Assembly (NCBI GenBank): GCA_950295325.1 | Contig: OX485807.1 | Span: 40,270,440-40,330,439 of the forward strand | Length of the DNA stretch: 60,000 nt | Direction of reading: 5' to 3' | DNA from: Polytrichum commune | Lineage: Eukaryota > Streptophyta > Polytrichopsida > Polytrichales > Polytrichaceae | Shown: positions 1 to 12,240 of the stretch, one piece after another | Numbering within the stretch: position 1 is the first letter of the stretch | Layout of the letters: every line of letters starts with the position of its first letter | Program-made: the position numbers and the translations under genes | The notes under the pieces: model-generated | What the model saw: only the letters and a program-made list of their open reading frames with translations | Database searches by the model: none | Told to the model about the DNA's origin: nothing

Positions 1-300
1 GATAATCAATCAGATGTTCAAATGAGCTCCATAAATCATGAGGTAGATGGCTACGGGTATGCTTTGGATTTGCTCATCATCTTGCACTAATTGCATGTTG
101 CAAATGTGAGCGAAGTGGGCGCAGAGAGAAAAGTATCCATCTAAGGCCCATCTACTTTTATGATCTTAATCATCGTGAGGCTTGAAAGTGGACAAGCACA
201 ATATCAGATGCTTTCAACCCTCTGTGGATGATGCCCAACTTGTGCATCTCACGCATCTTAATTGCAATCTGCCGCATGATTCATACAGAATCAGTATCTG
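1..300 (-). pseudogene. Decayed protein-kinase catalytic-loop fragment
   Basis: On the minus strand, about 272 down to 183 reads QIAIKMREMHKLGIIHRGLK followed by ASDIVL. This has the layout of a protein-kinase catalytic loop (HRDLKxxNxL) with the key Asp changed to Gly and the Asn to Asp. The frame then closes at a TGA, and the sequence towards position 1 has several stops. No start or other kinase motif is intact, so this is a relic. The block at 1-175 recurs, diverged and inverted, at about 8362-8520 inside an AMSH intron, so the fragment belongs to a dispersed repeat. The kinase subfamily cannot be told. Confidence 0.5.
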
Positions 301-467
301 TGAAGGATGGTGGGAATTCATGGTCACTTGTGGTTAATCATTTTGAATATTTCTGCAACCAATGAGTACCCAGACTGTCCCAACATCTTTGTAGCAAAAA
401 TGCAACACGTCTATCATCGGAAAAACATGTGTGGGTTTTCACTGTCCTGTAGATTTATCTAAGGTTT

Positions 468-722
468 GCCAAAGAAAAATCTCATAACATGTATGCACAG
501 TACAGTACGTTTCTATACGGAATCTAATTTACTATTATTTTTTATGAAAATTGATTCATAAAAGGAGGGCATTTTTCCATGGAATTTGTGGATGAGAACA
601 CAAACATTCAGAAAATATTTAAATCCTCTGGATTTACTCTGAATTTATTTGGAGTGTAGTCAAAGAAAAATCTCATGCAATGCATGCACACATGTACGGT
701 ACATTATGATTCCATACGGAAA
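468..722. repeat. Local direct duplication (about 60-bp arms)
   Basis: The block beginning CAAAGAAAAATCTCAT and ending near ATACGGAA occurs at about 468-525 and again at 659-722, with AT-rich DNA between. The copies differ at roughly a quarter of positions. No coding potential. Confidence 0.6.
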
Positions 723-729
723 ATATTTG

Positions 730-3690
730 TAATTAAAAAGTTCAAAAAAAGAAAGCATGAAACCTGACATGTGTGGGTAAAAATAAACATAAAAATAAAA
801 GTAGAGGAAGACGTGGCTATCAAAAATGACTCTAGAGCTCCTTTCCCGGCCATGGGATTCTAGTGGTTTTCAAGGGAACCTTGTGGGGTTACAAAAACGT
901 CGGTGGGTAGAAGAAGAGCGTCCACAGTGAGAACAAATATAAGGATCAGCGAGATTGTGGAAGACATTGAAGACAACAAAGTTCAGCTCTAGCAAATGAC
1001 CAAGCATGTGTGGGGGCATGTTTTTAACATTCATGATTTTTAGGGACCACGACAATCATAGAGCAGTAGCCTCTTGAGAGGACCCATGATCCCTCTCCAC
1101 CCTCTATTTCCATTGGTTCACCATTTTATGCAACCTTCTAAGCTTACTACATTGATCATCTCAATTAGTGTGTGTTACTATCTGGAGTTACGCAATGCTA
1201 TAACTATTTAATAGGAATGTAATATTTCACAAAGCAAAGTCATTTATGATCTATGTTGTCCAAGCCACTTATTGAACCTTCATCAGTAAAAATTGAATTC
1301 TCAAGTAAGACATTATTGCACTGCTCAACTCTGAATAGTAACACACACTAATTTGGGGTAATCAGTGTACCACCCTACTGCTCACCTTCTTCCTACGATT
1401 TTTTACTAAAAACTCGCAAACATGTAAGGTCAACCCTTAAGATTTCATGCGAGAACCTTAACCTTAAAATAAGACAGCATTACAGTACGGTTTGGCGGGC
1501 ATTTGGTCCATGTCGGTGATCTGGACCCAAGGACTATGTGAGGAATCTTGCACTCAACTCTAGGATTATTTGTAGGGTCGATGGTGCTAAAACCGTCACT
1601 TTAAATAGTGTTGAGCACAGATGATATTATTAGATGACAGGGTTCTAGATGTCGTTGGTAAACAATTGACACGGGATTTTAACACACCAAAATATGTATT
1701 ATTTGAATTCTGTATGCAGAAGTTATAAGAGTGCAAAGTTTTATTTGTAGATGACCCAAAACCAACACCAGGAACCTAACATTAAGGTGGTGAATATTTT
1801 CACAATCAATATTGTACCTCTCATCTATCCAACATGAAAGCTTCACCCCCTTTTAGGTTGTGCAGACTTATTTCACATAATTTGGACTAGACTAATTTTA
1901 AGATAATTTCAGGTAATTCTAGTGTCAAATAAATTTGAATTAAGTAACCTCCAGACTGCATACTAGTTCAGGGATTTTATGTTGGATGAAAGTGAGGAAA
2001 GGTGAATGGTCCTTAAACCGACCATTTAGAGGTTGAGGGCCATTTTTTGGGCCCAAAAAATTATGAAAAAATTCTTGTTGCACAGACAAGAAGAAATGAA
2101 TAAGAATGAAAAATGAAATCATAATTTTTGGAGTCCTTTTAGAATTAGTTATGGATTTTTGGAGTTCAAATGGCACATGGTTTTAAAATCGACCACCTCC
2201 CAAATGTTCACTGGGAGATGTTGAATGCCAATCAGATCAACCAATCTCATGCAAAACCATGTTTAGAACTGTCTACCTTATGCTCATATGCGATAATTCC
2301 CTCTCCATATAACAGGATATAGATTTAAAAAGCTGAATCTGGAAAAGCAGATTCAACAGCATTATGAACAACTGGACACCAACACAAACGAGACACAATA
2401 GCCAAACAGAATTGAAGTCAACCACCAGTTGGTGTACTCAAAGAAACACAAGACACATAGAGGACGTGACTCGCCGCACCTGAACGTGCAGGGTCTTGGG
2501 TGCAACTTCAGCTTTCGCAATCCACTCGGGGTGCATGGATCCACCTTGCAGTTTAGGGTTATTTACATCACAAAGACCTTCTCAACAAATTAGCTCATAA
2601 CCATAAAACTTGCACAAACCTTGAGTTTGCACACAATGGATGAGCAGCTTGTTAGGAAGTGGATTGTTAACATTATGAACTTGGTACACAGGTCACCAGA
2701 ATCACCCAAGAAGCTCAATGGTGTCATGACCAAGCAAATGTGCTATGAATGTCCTACATCTTCATGTCTACCATGTCTTCACGAATTTTGAATAGTTGTA
2801 GAATTCAACTATAGAAGCCTGTGTTGAGAAGTCTTTATTTATATGAGTTCAGTGTGAGACCATATCAAAGTTGAAACAAACAGTGGCTTATGCCATCACT
2901 GAGTATAGAAAGAAGATTGATCACTTCAACAATTTCGTGTTTCCCTGGTAGATGATCATTTTTCATCCATTGTACAAGGTTGTGATGGCATTAAACAATT
3001 TCTGTTTCTTCTTTACCAACACCATAGAGTTTACCTTTGACCTCACAATGAGGCATTTGGTGAAAAGTTCAGGTATTGAAAATGCTAGAAACTGAGACCT
3101 AATTGCTGAATCAAGTTCACAGGTGGATTACCTGACTGTCCAGACTTGCAGGGTGCTACACTTCAATGAGTTTGCAATCATTGTCGAACAACACGTCCTC
3201 TGCAACGACTGGAGCAAATTAATCATCCAAGTGGTACCTTGACATTCCTTCAATACCTTTCTGAGCAGGAGCTCTGCATGACTGAATTTGGCACAAAGAA
3301 TGTCAATCTTACTCTGACCTGATAAGAGAAATCAGACATCAAACGTCCAGATAACCAGCACAAAACTGAGGATTCAAACTTCTATTACCACAAGTTTGTT
3401 GACCTCACCCCTTTTGGTAGGGAGAAAATCACTATTGAAAATAGTGACAATAATGGAACATGTCCTTTAAAATGCATACCCATTTGAAGTACCTATTGAC
3501 TTCTCTGCGGTGCATTCTGTGTAGGAATAAAACAAAGGAATCTCCTGATGGTACTTAACAGCTAACCGCTCGCTTGTTGATAAGTGGGTCGTATAAGGCT
3601 GGGATGCGGCAGCAACCAAAAATCAAACTGTAACCAGTAAGGTACATCACTGCTCAATTGTAGGTAATTACAAGAATGTGGTTGGTGTAC
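730..3690. other. Gene-free spacer downstream of the AMSH gene
   Basis: No supported gene. Between about 2600 and 3500 the plus strand has several short stop-free stretches interrupted by stops in every frame. It looks like decayed coding or retro-derived DNA, but I recognise no domain. The AMSH stop codon is at 3692-3694 (minus), so its 3' untranslated region lies in the right-hand part of this stretch. Confidence 0.5.
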
Positions 3691-3691
3691 A

Positions 3692-6600
3692 CTAAGACTG
3701 CCTAAGATCTATGACATCAAACTGAAGTTTTGGGTTCATAAACACGTGTGAGCAGTGCTCATATATAGGGCCCCCTTCTGGGGGTTCTTCATGTGGGTGA
3801 AAACCACGCTTTTGACATTGTTGAATAACACTTACACCTCCTGGATCAGATAGTCGGAATATACCATGAGTCCTGCACAACAAGAATTTTGTAAACAAAT
3901 TTATGAGATGATCACTTTACAAATGACAAAGTATAGGGAGTGACAAATTGCACATATTTGAAAAACCATATTCGTATGAAAGTACATCAGTCCAGGTTTG
4001 ATAAAAACAATCTGACAGATTTAAGTTCATAACAAGAATCACCTCCTCACCTGCCTTGAACACTAAAAGGATCAGTATCAAAAAAACAGAGAGGGCCCCA
4101 TAGTAAGAGTTGTCTCAAACGTAACACATGTCTATCCTGAAGTGAAGGGTGCCAATTCATGTGACATTCAAGAAATACAAACCATAGACTTTCCTTGCTC
4201 TCCAAAAAGAATAAGGAATGGTAAGAAACTGAGGACAAAGAAAAAGATTGTCACCTAGAATTGTCTGTTGGCGCCATCACAATGGCAATGGCCTCTGGCA
4301 GCATGATCTGTAGTTAAGGAATAAACATTTAGTGAGACCCTACATTCTGATAAGGCTCACTGACCTATTTAAAGTTAAGGATACTGCAAGACAAACAATG
4401 TAGCCTAAAAATTGTAATAATCTCAACACTCATATCTATTGAATATGTATTAACATGCTCCCATCACCTTAGATAAAAGATGCAAGAACCACCTCAGCGT
4501 TACATACACTGTTATTTGCGTACCTGATAAGAGTAATGAGTGTGAAGGTCGATGGAGGACATGAAACAAGACTGTGATGGATGTGTCTGCATAAAAATAA
4601 GCAAACATGAATCTTTAGTTTCATTGTTGGAACATTATATAGGCCAAGAGAGATTTACTTCAGAAAAGAAGCACAAAATTATTGACAAAAGTTTATTTGA
4701 TATAGGTCCAACCATGCAGACGAAGACAGGCCACATACATGTATCCATCCAAGCTGGAAAAGGCCCCTCTTGTCTTGTGACTCAAATATTTCTTCCTCGT
4801 TTATGGTTTGGCACTGTCATTACCACGCCAACAATAAGCAAGACACATCTCTCAAAGAAAATGAATGTATCTCACTAAAAATAATTTATACTGATTGAGC
4901 ATTATCAATAAAGAGTGCATCCCGTGATCACAGACAAGTTACTGATACATTAGCAGTGATCAAACTCACTTGAAACGTGAGGATGGAAGACTTCTATCTG
5001 ATCAACTTCTCAATTAGATAATCTTCTCTACAGAGATTACTCACCGAATCTGATGTTGATTCTTGTTTTGGTATGATGAGAGTGCACACATAGAAAATGC
5101 CCTTCTTCTGCAAGTAATTTTCCATGGACAGAATTGCTCAGAAATTCATGAAGCTTGTGCAATTACTCAACAAGGCAACCAGGACAACTTAACAAGTCAA
5201 TGAAAGACCCACCGTATTGTACACTTTGTAAATGTATTCTACTTACCAAAGATCCAGCAAGGACTCCACATGTCTCAAGATTCCGAGAGGTGTTGCCCTT
5301 GGCCAATCGCATGAACTCATCCATCATTTTGGTTGACTGCATAACAGATTCACACCGTGAGACCCTAAACCAAGGTAGAAACATACATAAGCACACCTGA
5401 ACTTACAGAAAACTTTTGAGTAAGATAAGCTGGCAGATCTAGAGAGAAAAACACCAACTAGGTGGTAAAATTTCAAAGAATATTGTCATCAAAAGATGAG
5501 TGACCATTATCATGTCACATACAAGATGCAGATGCTTGGGCCCCTTGGATATGTCATTATCTAGAGCTTGTGCCACTCCAGGTCGAGGATCAGCAACATC
5601 AGCAGGTAGCAACTGAGGCTGTGGATAGTCAAGCGTATCCAGTGCAGCTTGTAAAGTTTGTACAGGGGCAGCAACAGGTGGTGGTGAAGGCTGTCTAATC
5701 AAATTCGTTTGAGGGGCTACATCCACAGAATCAGAAGAACTAGAGCTGGGCCACAGTGTAGCCTCTGACAAAGAGTCCAAAGAGTTAACAGTTGAGGACA
5801 CAGCCAAACTTGTAGAGAGAGCAGCACTTGTGGGTGGGGCTGCAAGTTGTGGAGTATTCCAATCCTGGATCAAGCTTCACCACAATTGCCCATCATGGCT
5901 GAAAAATCAGTACACCTCCATCTCAACATACAGAGCAAATATGTAGGTCAACCAATAAGTGGACGTTGGTTTGGTGGAGGCTGGTTACTTCACCCAGACT
6001 TGAATTAGGTCTCCAGGGTCCCACATGGTCCAAGTGCCACCAACCTCCACTGAACCAACTTTTAGGGTCCAACATGATCTTCACTCATCTAACCATGTAG
6101 GACCCTAGAGACCAACAAGGTCCTGTGTGGGTAGGGGAGGGTATTTCCCAAATATAATCATAAAAAGTGAACACCTCTTATGTTTATCTAGTCATGGCCC
6201 TTGGCATATAGTCTCACTAAAAGTCATGCCAAAGAAGGTTGGCATTGTCTTTCTTAGCAATATGGCCCACAATAAACTAGATGGCTCGTAAGATTCAAGC
6301 CACCACCAACAGGCATATCTGAAGAGAAAGAGTGAAAAATATGGATGATGAAAATTAAGGAAACCAGTGGGGGTCCAACATGGATTCACATTAACCTCAA
6401 ACTAACTTGACCCAATACTTCTACTCTAAATAGTGAACTATGAGCAATCCTTAAGGGAAATTCCTGTACAGGTCCTTATATCACATAAATCTGACTATGG
6501 ATTATACAGGATCAAGGTATAGAACGGAACAAATCAGGTTCACAAACCTTGGAAGCTCAATTGGTGTAGCATCAACATAGCTTGGATATTGCACCTGCAT

Positions 6601-9041
6601 TCCCTCACAAGAAGAGACTCATTAGAAGACATATTATTGCTATTTCTGCGATTACAACATTCATATACCCCTTGTATTTTATCCTCGTTTTATTTCTCAT
6701 AAACATACTCACCCTTACAGGTGCGGATTGTCTTCTGGGTTGCTGAGTAGTGGGACCTAAAATGGAATGTCTGGACAGCGTTTCCTCCCTCGGTCTAGGT
6801 ATGTTCAGGGACCTGCACATTCAACCACCAATGGTTATGTTCACAGAAAGGCAGACAACACTATAAAAACACGCATGACTGGAATACATAAATAGCTCCC
6901 ATACTTCCATTGCTTCGCACCTTGTACTCCTCATTTCAAACAAGCACTTTTGTGCATTATGAGATATTCCAATAAAAGCATGTGACATAAAGCCCGTCTC
7001 TGATGCAGCTTTCCTTAAACCAAATGTGACCATATCTACACAAATCACCAAAACCTATACATCTGTTCACTCCGGTAATCACACCAGCTGCATATCCCAC
7101 CCTCGGTCCCCACTTGTGTTGTGAAAGCACCCAAGAACAATAAAATTTGGATAGGAACACAGCAATATAGCAACTTAAGGACATATTATAATACTCACAA
7201 GCTTCCAAACCGATCCTCAAGATTAGCAGAGGATGGAAACGAGCTTTGGGGATAGTATGCAGGCCTGCCCGAATCACCATTCCCAGGTGCATGGGGCCAG
7301 GTGCTTTGACCATTAAACTGCACAGACAACACCACAATTGGCACTGTAACTCCTGTTCAGTAAAAAACTCAACCTAATCAGCAATAAAACCGACCCTTCT
7401 TGATAACCTAATTGCCATCCCATCATGTTCTGAATGATTGATACACAAACCCACTGATTATCCTGAATTGATGCAACATTACACAGGTCTCCAATTAGTG
7501 TCAACCACATTAATTTTGTACAAGACCCAATACAGTTGCCAAAGACATGCACACTGCTTGGGAGGGATATCTGATGCGCTACCAGCTATATAAATCAAAA
7601 CAACTCTTAACATTCCACTCTACCAATTTACAATCTGTGCGAGAATCAAGGAAATTGTGCCCACCACTTCTGAACGATTCTAGAAATAGATCAAACCTAA
7701 TGATTTCAGTGGCCACGTCATACCTTGTTTTGGTTAACACCATCTGTGAACGACTGGCTCCTATTATATGAAGGCCATGCCACTCCTGTATCGGGTTGCA
7801 ATGAGGTGTATGAAGGAGAGTTATTGTACAAAGACGGGGTGCTGTACGATGAAGGCACATTGTAAGATAACAACGCAGGCTTTGCCAAAGTATTGTTGTA
7901 GTAATCAACTTGCTTCTGAACCACTGGCTTGAGAAATTCAAGCTCATTGAGAACCTCTAGCAGTTTCTGCAAAACAAAACACTATTGTAAGTGTGGAACT
8001 GTGTGAAGTTTAGCTCATTCTCATGGACAATTCAGAGTACACATCCACCTTGACTATAATTGACCAGAACAAATCAATTTGACGTTAGGGCTCTTGAATT
8101 TACCCTTCTATACTCTGCCTTCTCTCCTCCATGTAATCGGTAATCGCGATGTTCAGGGATAGTCTCAGATACCAAGCTGCACAAAAACTGTAGTGAGGAA
8201 ACTTGTTGAAACTACCTTACAAGAATCCGGAAATCCTGTGCCCTGCTCTAGAAATTGATCGATCCAGACCCGTAGAATACAGAGAATTTTCAAGGTACAG
8301 GTGTCTTAGAACCACCCCAGACCTTTCCCAAGAAGTAAAACACTTTCGCTACCAATGCACATACAGGTAAACGGGCCTTAGACGGACACTTTTAGCTCTG
8401 CACCCACTTCTCTCAGGATATGAAACACGCAATTACTGCAAGATAATTGGCAAATCTAACTCGTGCTCATAGCCATTTTCCTCGTAATTTATGGAGCTCC
8501 TATGAAATATCTAATTTATGGTCAAAGTGAAGATTCAGTTTCTTCTGAAATCAGCACACGCATTAATTGTTGCGTATTGAGCCTAGAATGGTTAATAAAT
8601 TTTGAGCACGTAGTCCAATCTCTTTTAAAGACATGATGATTTTTGGTGTCCGTTCAAAGATCCACACCTAACCACACACCACTCAAATATATACGAGTCT
8701 GTATAGGATGAGTAACCGAATTAGGTCCGCTTATCTTAACCGATTGCAACACGCACTACCTGGAAAACCGAAGTAGAAGAATATAGAGATCAATGACGTT
8801 CCCTTCCTCTCGATAAATACGAGCCTGCAGACAACCCCAATCCAACCTCCTGTCAGATTCCATGATCACGGAAACCCCTACCCCCTCGCAATTGATTAGT
8901 CCACAATTCAACATCAAATCCTCAGAATTCACACACCTGCTTCAGTAGATTATCAGCCGTCCGGTAGTACAGCTTCAACGAGAGCCTGTTGTCCACATCG
9001 AGCTTCTTCGTCTTCGCAGCAATGTTCAAAGGGCCCCTCAT
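3692..9041 (-). CDS. AMSH: AMSH-like ubiquitin hydrolase (JAMM metalloprotease), 14 exons
   Basis: Deubiquitinase of the AMSH family, known to cleave K63-linked ubiquitin on endosomal cargo with ESCRT-III. Exons in gene order: 9041-8937, 8824-8760, 8176-8104, 7966-7724, 7317-7199, 6812-6713, 6594-6548, 5874-5523, 5336-5247, 5107-5045, 4813-4739, 4586-4524, 4307-4255, 3872-3692. All junctions are GT-AG and phases match, giving 542 residues, close to plant AMSH3. Residues about 10-115 form the N-terminal MIT/USP8-dimer-like domain (LLLRFSSLVSETIPEHRDY). A Ser/Pro/Gln-rich linker follows, containing the plant-AMSH motif ETLSRHSILGP. The MPN domain starts near 368. Its JAMM residues are all present: Glu389 in LETCGVLAGSL, His444 and His446 in GWIHTHP, Ser454 and Asp457. 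The ATG at 9041 is the first in frame after an upstream TAG. The 5874 exon start is the only phase-compatible acceptor I found, so it is the least certain junction. Confidence 0.93.
5880..6540. repeat. AMSH intron 7 with inverted-repeat DNA
   Basis: The largest intron of the gene. About 5965-6060 contains opposed arms around TGGTTTGGTGGAGGCTGGTT and CCACCAACCTCCACTGAACC, and a second pair around GGTCCCACATGG and CCATGTAGGACC. This suggests an old MITE; the borders are unclear. Confidence 0.35.
8177..8759. repeat. AMSH intron 2 carrying a dispersed repeat
   Basis: This intron holds a block at about 8362-8520 that matches, inverted, the first 175 bases of the window (shared GGGCCTTAGA, then CACCCACTTC and TTTATGGAGCTC). 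The next part (about 8575-8660, TTTTGAGCACGTAGTCCAAT) has relatives near 34620-34690 (inverted), 34940-34970 and 46010-46090. A composite repeat therefore inserted into the gene without disturbing its splice sites. Confidence 0.55.
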
Positions 9042-10000
9042 TTTGGCGACCTCGAAAGGATCAACTGTGACGACACGTACAAGCTACGGCATCCCGCGAC
9101 TATACCGAGGCTTCGCAAGTTCTGCGATGCGATGTCCTCACAATGTCCATCACGCGATCCACTCCCCTCGCATTCCCGGATCCATGACGATCGCCATCGC
9201 CATTCTCTTCGGGCTCCAAAAACAGAGCACCCAAACCCTAGCTCGATCCCGACATCGACATCGGGAGTCCAAGCTACCCGAATGACGCCATCGGAGACGG
9301 AGGATGAATCGTGGCCGTTGGAGATGGAGGGTGGAGATTCGTGATTGTTTTCTTCACCTTGCCCGGACAGAAATGGCCAGAAACGGGCAGAAACGGGCTG
9401 CCCATTTCTGCCCGGTGTAGGTCCGGTCCGAGCCTCATCATTGGTGGATGTTTGGTGCCGAAGCTGAGGTTGGGTATCAGGCTCGGGAGGAATTGATCTG
9501 TAGGTTAACTTATTAGCTTGAAGTCGAGGAGGCCGCAATTGAAGCCAAGCAGAAACCAAGACACATTATTGGTGGACACACCCCTTTCATTGCAAATGGG
9601 TTCCAAGCAAAATTTACCATAGTGATCTTTTCACGCATTGCCATGGCCAGTCCATGGTATCACATACACATATTGTTCTTTGGGAAAGGCGCTCAACGGT
9701 CATCTTGGTAACTTAACTTGTTAATTATGATATTTAGGGTTTCATTGTTTTATTGTTTCAAAATCAAGAACAAAACCTACAAAATTATAAAGAATTTCCG
9801 AGGAATGCTTGAAAGAAGAAATTTTGTGTGATTATGACAATTCAATGTATTGTGGGTGCATGTGAAGATGTAAGGGGGTAGCGTGGTCTTGATACCACAT
9901 CCTTTTCCATTCTACAGAGCATTCAATTGTGCTAGTCACCCATTCTTGACGGAAATGATGAAAATATTTCTTTTATTTTTTGTTCTTACTTGAGAGCCTC
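9042..10000. other. AMSH upstream region and spacer
   Basis: The first 500 bases upstream of the AMSH ATG are GC-richer than the surroundings and probably hold the 5' untranslated region and promoter. Around 9370-9415 CAGAAATGG/CAGAAACGG motifs repeat and fold back on CCCATTTCTGCCC. From 9560 to 10000 I see only AT-rich spacer. Confidence 0.4.
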
Positions 10001-10004
10001 TAAA

Positions 10005-10170
10005 CCATAACATTATCCAAATCCATAACAGTATTATGTGGGACTGATAGTATTTCATAGAATAATCCTGGAGATTCTCTACATTTTGACTAAATGTGGG
10101 GATATAAGTGAATATTGTGTGGAATATTGTCAGTCCCACAAACATTGTTATGGATATGAATAATGTTATG
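10005..10170. mobile_element. Foldback MITE (about 165 bp)
   Basis: The left end CCATAACATTATCC and right end GGATATGAATAATGTTATG are inverted copies, and the pairing runs about 50 bases inwards through TGTGGGACTGA and TCAGTCCCACA. Nearly the whole element is one imperfect hairpin. A shortened relative lies at about 45900-45993. I could not fix a target-site duplication. Confidence 0.7.
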
Positions 10171-11100
10171 ACATCAAAAGAGAACACATAACATTATTAT
10201 GATGCAACTTAACCATTACTATTACGTAGACAATTAGGTTGAACCCGTGCTTGATTTTTTGTTTAAAATAACTTCGAGTCATTTTTCCTATTTTTTCACT
10301 TATTCCATCCTCATTTTTCCAACCTCTCTCCACCCCCCCCCCCCCCACCCCAATCAAACGTTTACCCCATGGATGCCTTAGTCCCATCGTGTTGGTAGCT
10401 GGCAGGGCCTAGGGTCCTCTCCCCATCATGCTACCACATTCCTGTAATCTAAGGAATGGTTCTATATTTAGGATGATTTAGGTGGAACAAGGAAGAAAAA
10501 TTACAAAAATGGTTTTATGTTGTATGTTGGACACCACTTCCACGTCTTATGTTGTATGATAAATGGCATTGGAACATTGGCAAAGTTATAGTTACCAAGG
10601 CAGTCAAACCCATTACCACCTTGTGCATAAAGAACATTGATAATATTGTTAACTTTGAAATGAACATCATCATATGCGAATCAAGTTTTGGCATCTAGTT
10701 ATGATTTTTCTAATCATTTCAAAGCCCAAAATGTGTTTTCGTTCAAAATTGATAAGATCCAACCTTTAGAATTGATACCAAGGCTTGATTTTCCACGACC
10801 GGGTGGGCTTAGAACCTAACACTTACAATCAATGACCTACAATAGATGATTACGACACAAATCATGGCCCAATAATTTTATCTTGCACGTGAGAAAACAT
10901 TGTGTGCATTGGATGCAAACTTACTTATTACTAGACATATGCTATTCAAATTTGGTTTAAGACCTACCTCATAGTTGACTCATAGTTATTTTATATAAAA
11001 ACCAAAACATGACAAAAATACAAGGACATAATGGACCCGGTAGCTAACACTCTTCATTGTGCATTGTTGAGTGTAAAAATATTATAAATGATGTCCTTAA
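10171..11100. other. AT-rich spacer
   Basis: No gene or clear element seen. A run of C at about 10333-10347 is the only simple-sequence feature. Confidence 0.4.
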
Positions 11101-11104
11101 TATC

Positions 11105-11345
11105 CCAACAATGTCCAAGGAGAATTTTGGGCATAATCGATCAAAGATCCTAGTGTTTCCAACTTCAATCAGTCACATGTTGACATATAGCGGGCTTTTC
11201 TTACGAGTTCAAGGTACATTATCTAAAATCCTTTAAAATGATCGATAATTTTCCTAAAGTCTTGAATCACAACCAATTATTTCTCAAACTCAACCGGTTC
11301 ATCTGTAACTAGTGGTTGGTTCTCCAAGTTCATTGTTTTTCAAGA
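11105..11345 (-). repeat. Dispersed repeat family R1, copy 1 (inverted)
   Basis: Read on the minus strand this matches the copies at 26300-26525 and 37235-37470. Shared landmarks in order: ACAGATGAACCGGTTGAG, GAGAAATAA, CAAGACTT.AGGA, TGTCAACATGT and CACTAGGATCTT. This copy ends near the foldback at 11470. Confidence 0.75.
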
Positions 11346-11469
11346 GGGATTTTGGTCTTGTGTTGGGATTACTGAAGGTACATATACTAACCACCTTAGT
11401 TAGGACATAGAGAGTGAAGAAGTATCCTTTTCACCTAGGGGAGTAGTGCCCTAAGAATTAGTTTCTATG

Positions 11470-11559
11470 TAGGCTACTTGCCCGCTAGATTCTAGTGGAA
11501 ATGTAGATTACACTTGCTGCCATCTACATTCCACTAGAATCTAGTGGGCAACTAGCCTA
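11470..11559. mobile_element. Compact 90-bp hairpin element
   Basis: Arms of about 37 bases, starting TAGGCTACTTGCCCGCTAGA and ending TAGTGGGCAACTAGCCTA, pair almost perfectly (two mismatches, one bulge) around a loop of about 14 bases. The outermost bases are TA on each side. It could be a tiny MITE or a solo hairpin; no coding capacity. Confidence 0.65.
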
Positions 11560-11860
11560 ACCTAAGTCACCACAGTCTCCACCCCCCCCCCTTTCCATGG
11601 GTGGAGAAAGTCCATCATCACCCTCGTCTCTCTGACAATGGTGTTTCCTCAAGGTAGAGGGTGCTAAGGCCCTCTTTACACTAGAGGCGAGGGGCCGTGA
11701 GAAAAGAAATTTCAGCCAATGGGATGCGTAGAAATCGAGAAGACCATTCCAGGTCACTTTACACCCGAAATTTTCAGCCCAAAGGACAAAACGAGGAGAA
11801 AATGACATGGACAACACTTTTGTCCTTGGTGGCAGCAAGAAGACACATTTTCCAAGACCC

Positions 11861-11912
11861 CCGGATTTTTCGTCAAGCCCACCTCGAGAGGTGGGCCTGA
11901 CGCAAAATCCGG
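11861..11912. repeat. Near-perfect hairpin in the Harbinger 5' region
   Basis: CCGGATTTTTCGTCAAGCCC pairs with GGGCCTGACGCAAAATCCGG around CACCTCGAGAGGTG. The core (GGCCCACCTC..GAGGTGGGC) recurs in weaker form near 17522 and 18080, tying those decayed regions to the same family. Confidence 0.7.
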
Positions 11913-12240
11913 GGGGCCGTTTGGCCGAAATTCTCACAGCCAATCATTTTCATTTTTTTAATAATTTTTCAGAACGGCCACTTTTACTGACGGCCATTTG
12001 TTTACCCGTTTTCTACCCAACAGCTATTACTATTCATTCCCGATTTTCGTCCTTAAAGGCAGTTCCTTGATCATTCGAAGTCATCTTTTTCTTCTTCCTC
12101 ATGTGTGACCAGAAAGAAGTATAGATTTGCTTGTTTTTGCATGTTTTTTTGCCCAATTATTTGCTATTTATTTTTGCTCAAATTATTTTGCACCATCGAT
12201 ATTATTTTGCCCAAATATTTTTTGCATTGTGTTCATTACA

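Noticed and set aside
2600-3500. A host gene on the plus strand
   Set aside because: Short open stretches are broken by stops in all frames and show no recognisable motif.
5337-5364. Longer version of AMSH exon 9 starting at 5364
   Set aside because: The upstream acceptor gives the wrong phase with the previous exon. The acceptor at 5337 restores LHLSTKMMDEF, matching the family.
9038-9559. 173-codon minus-strand frame over the AMSH start
   Set aside because: It overlaps the first AMSH exon in another frame and shows no domain; the AMSH frame is supported by family residues and splice sites.
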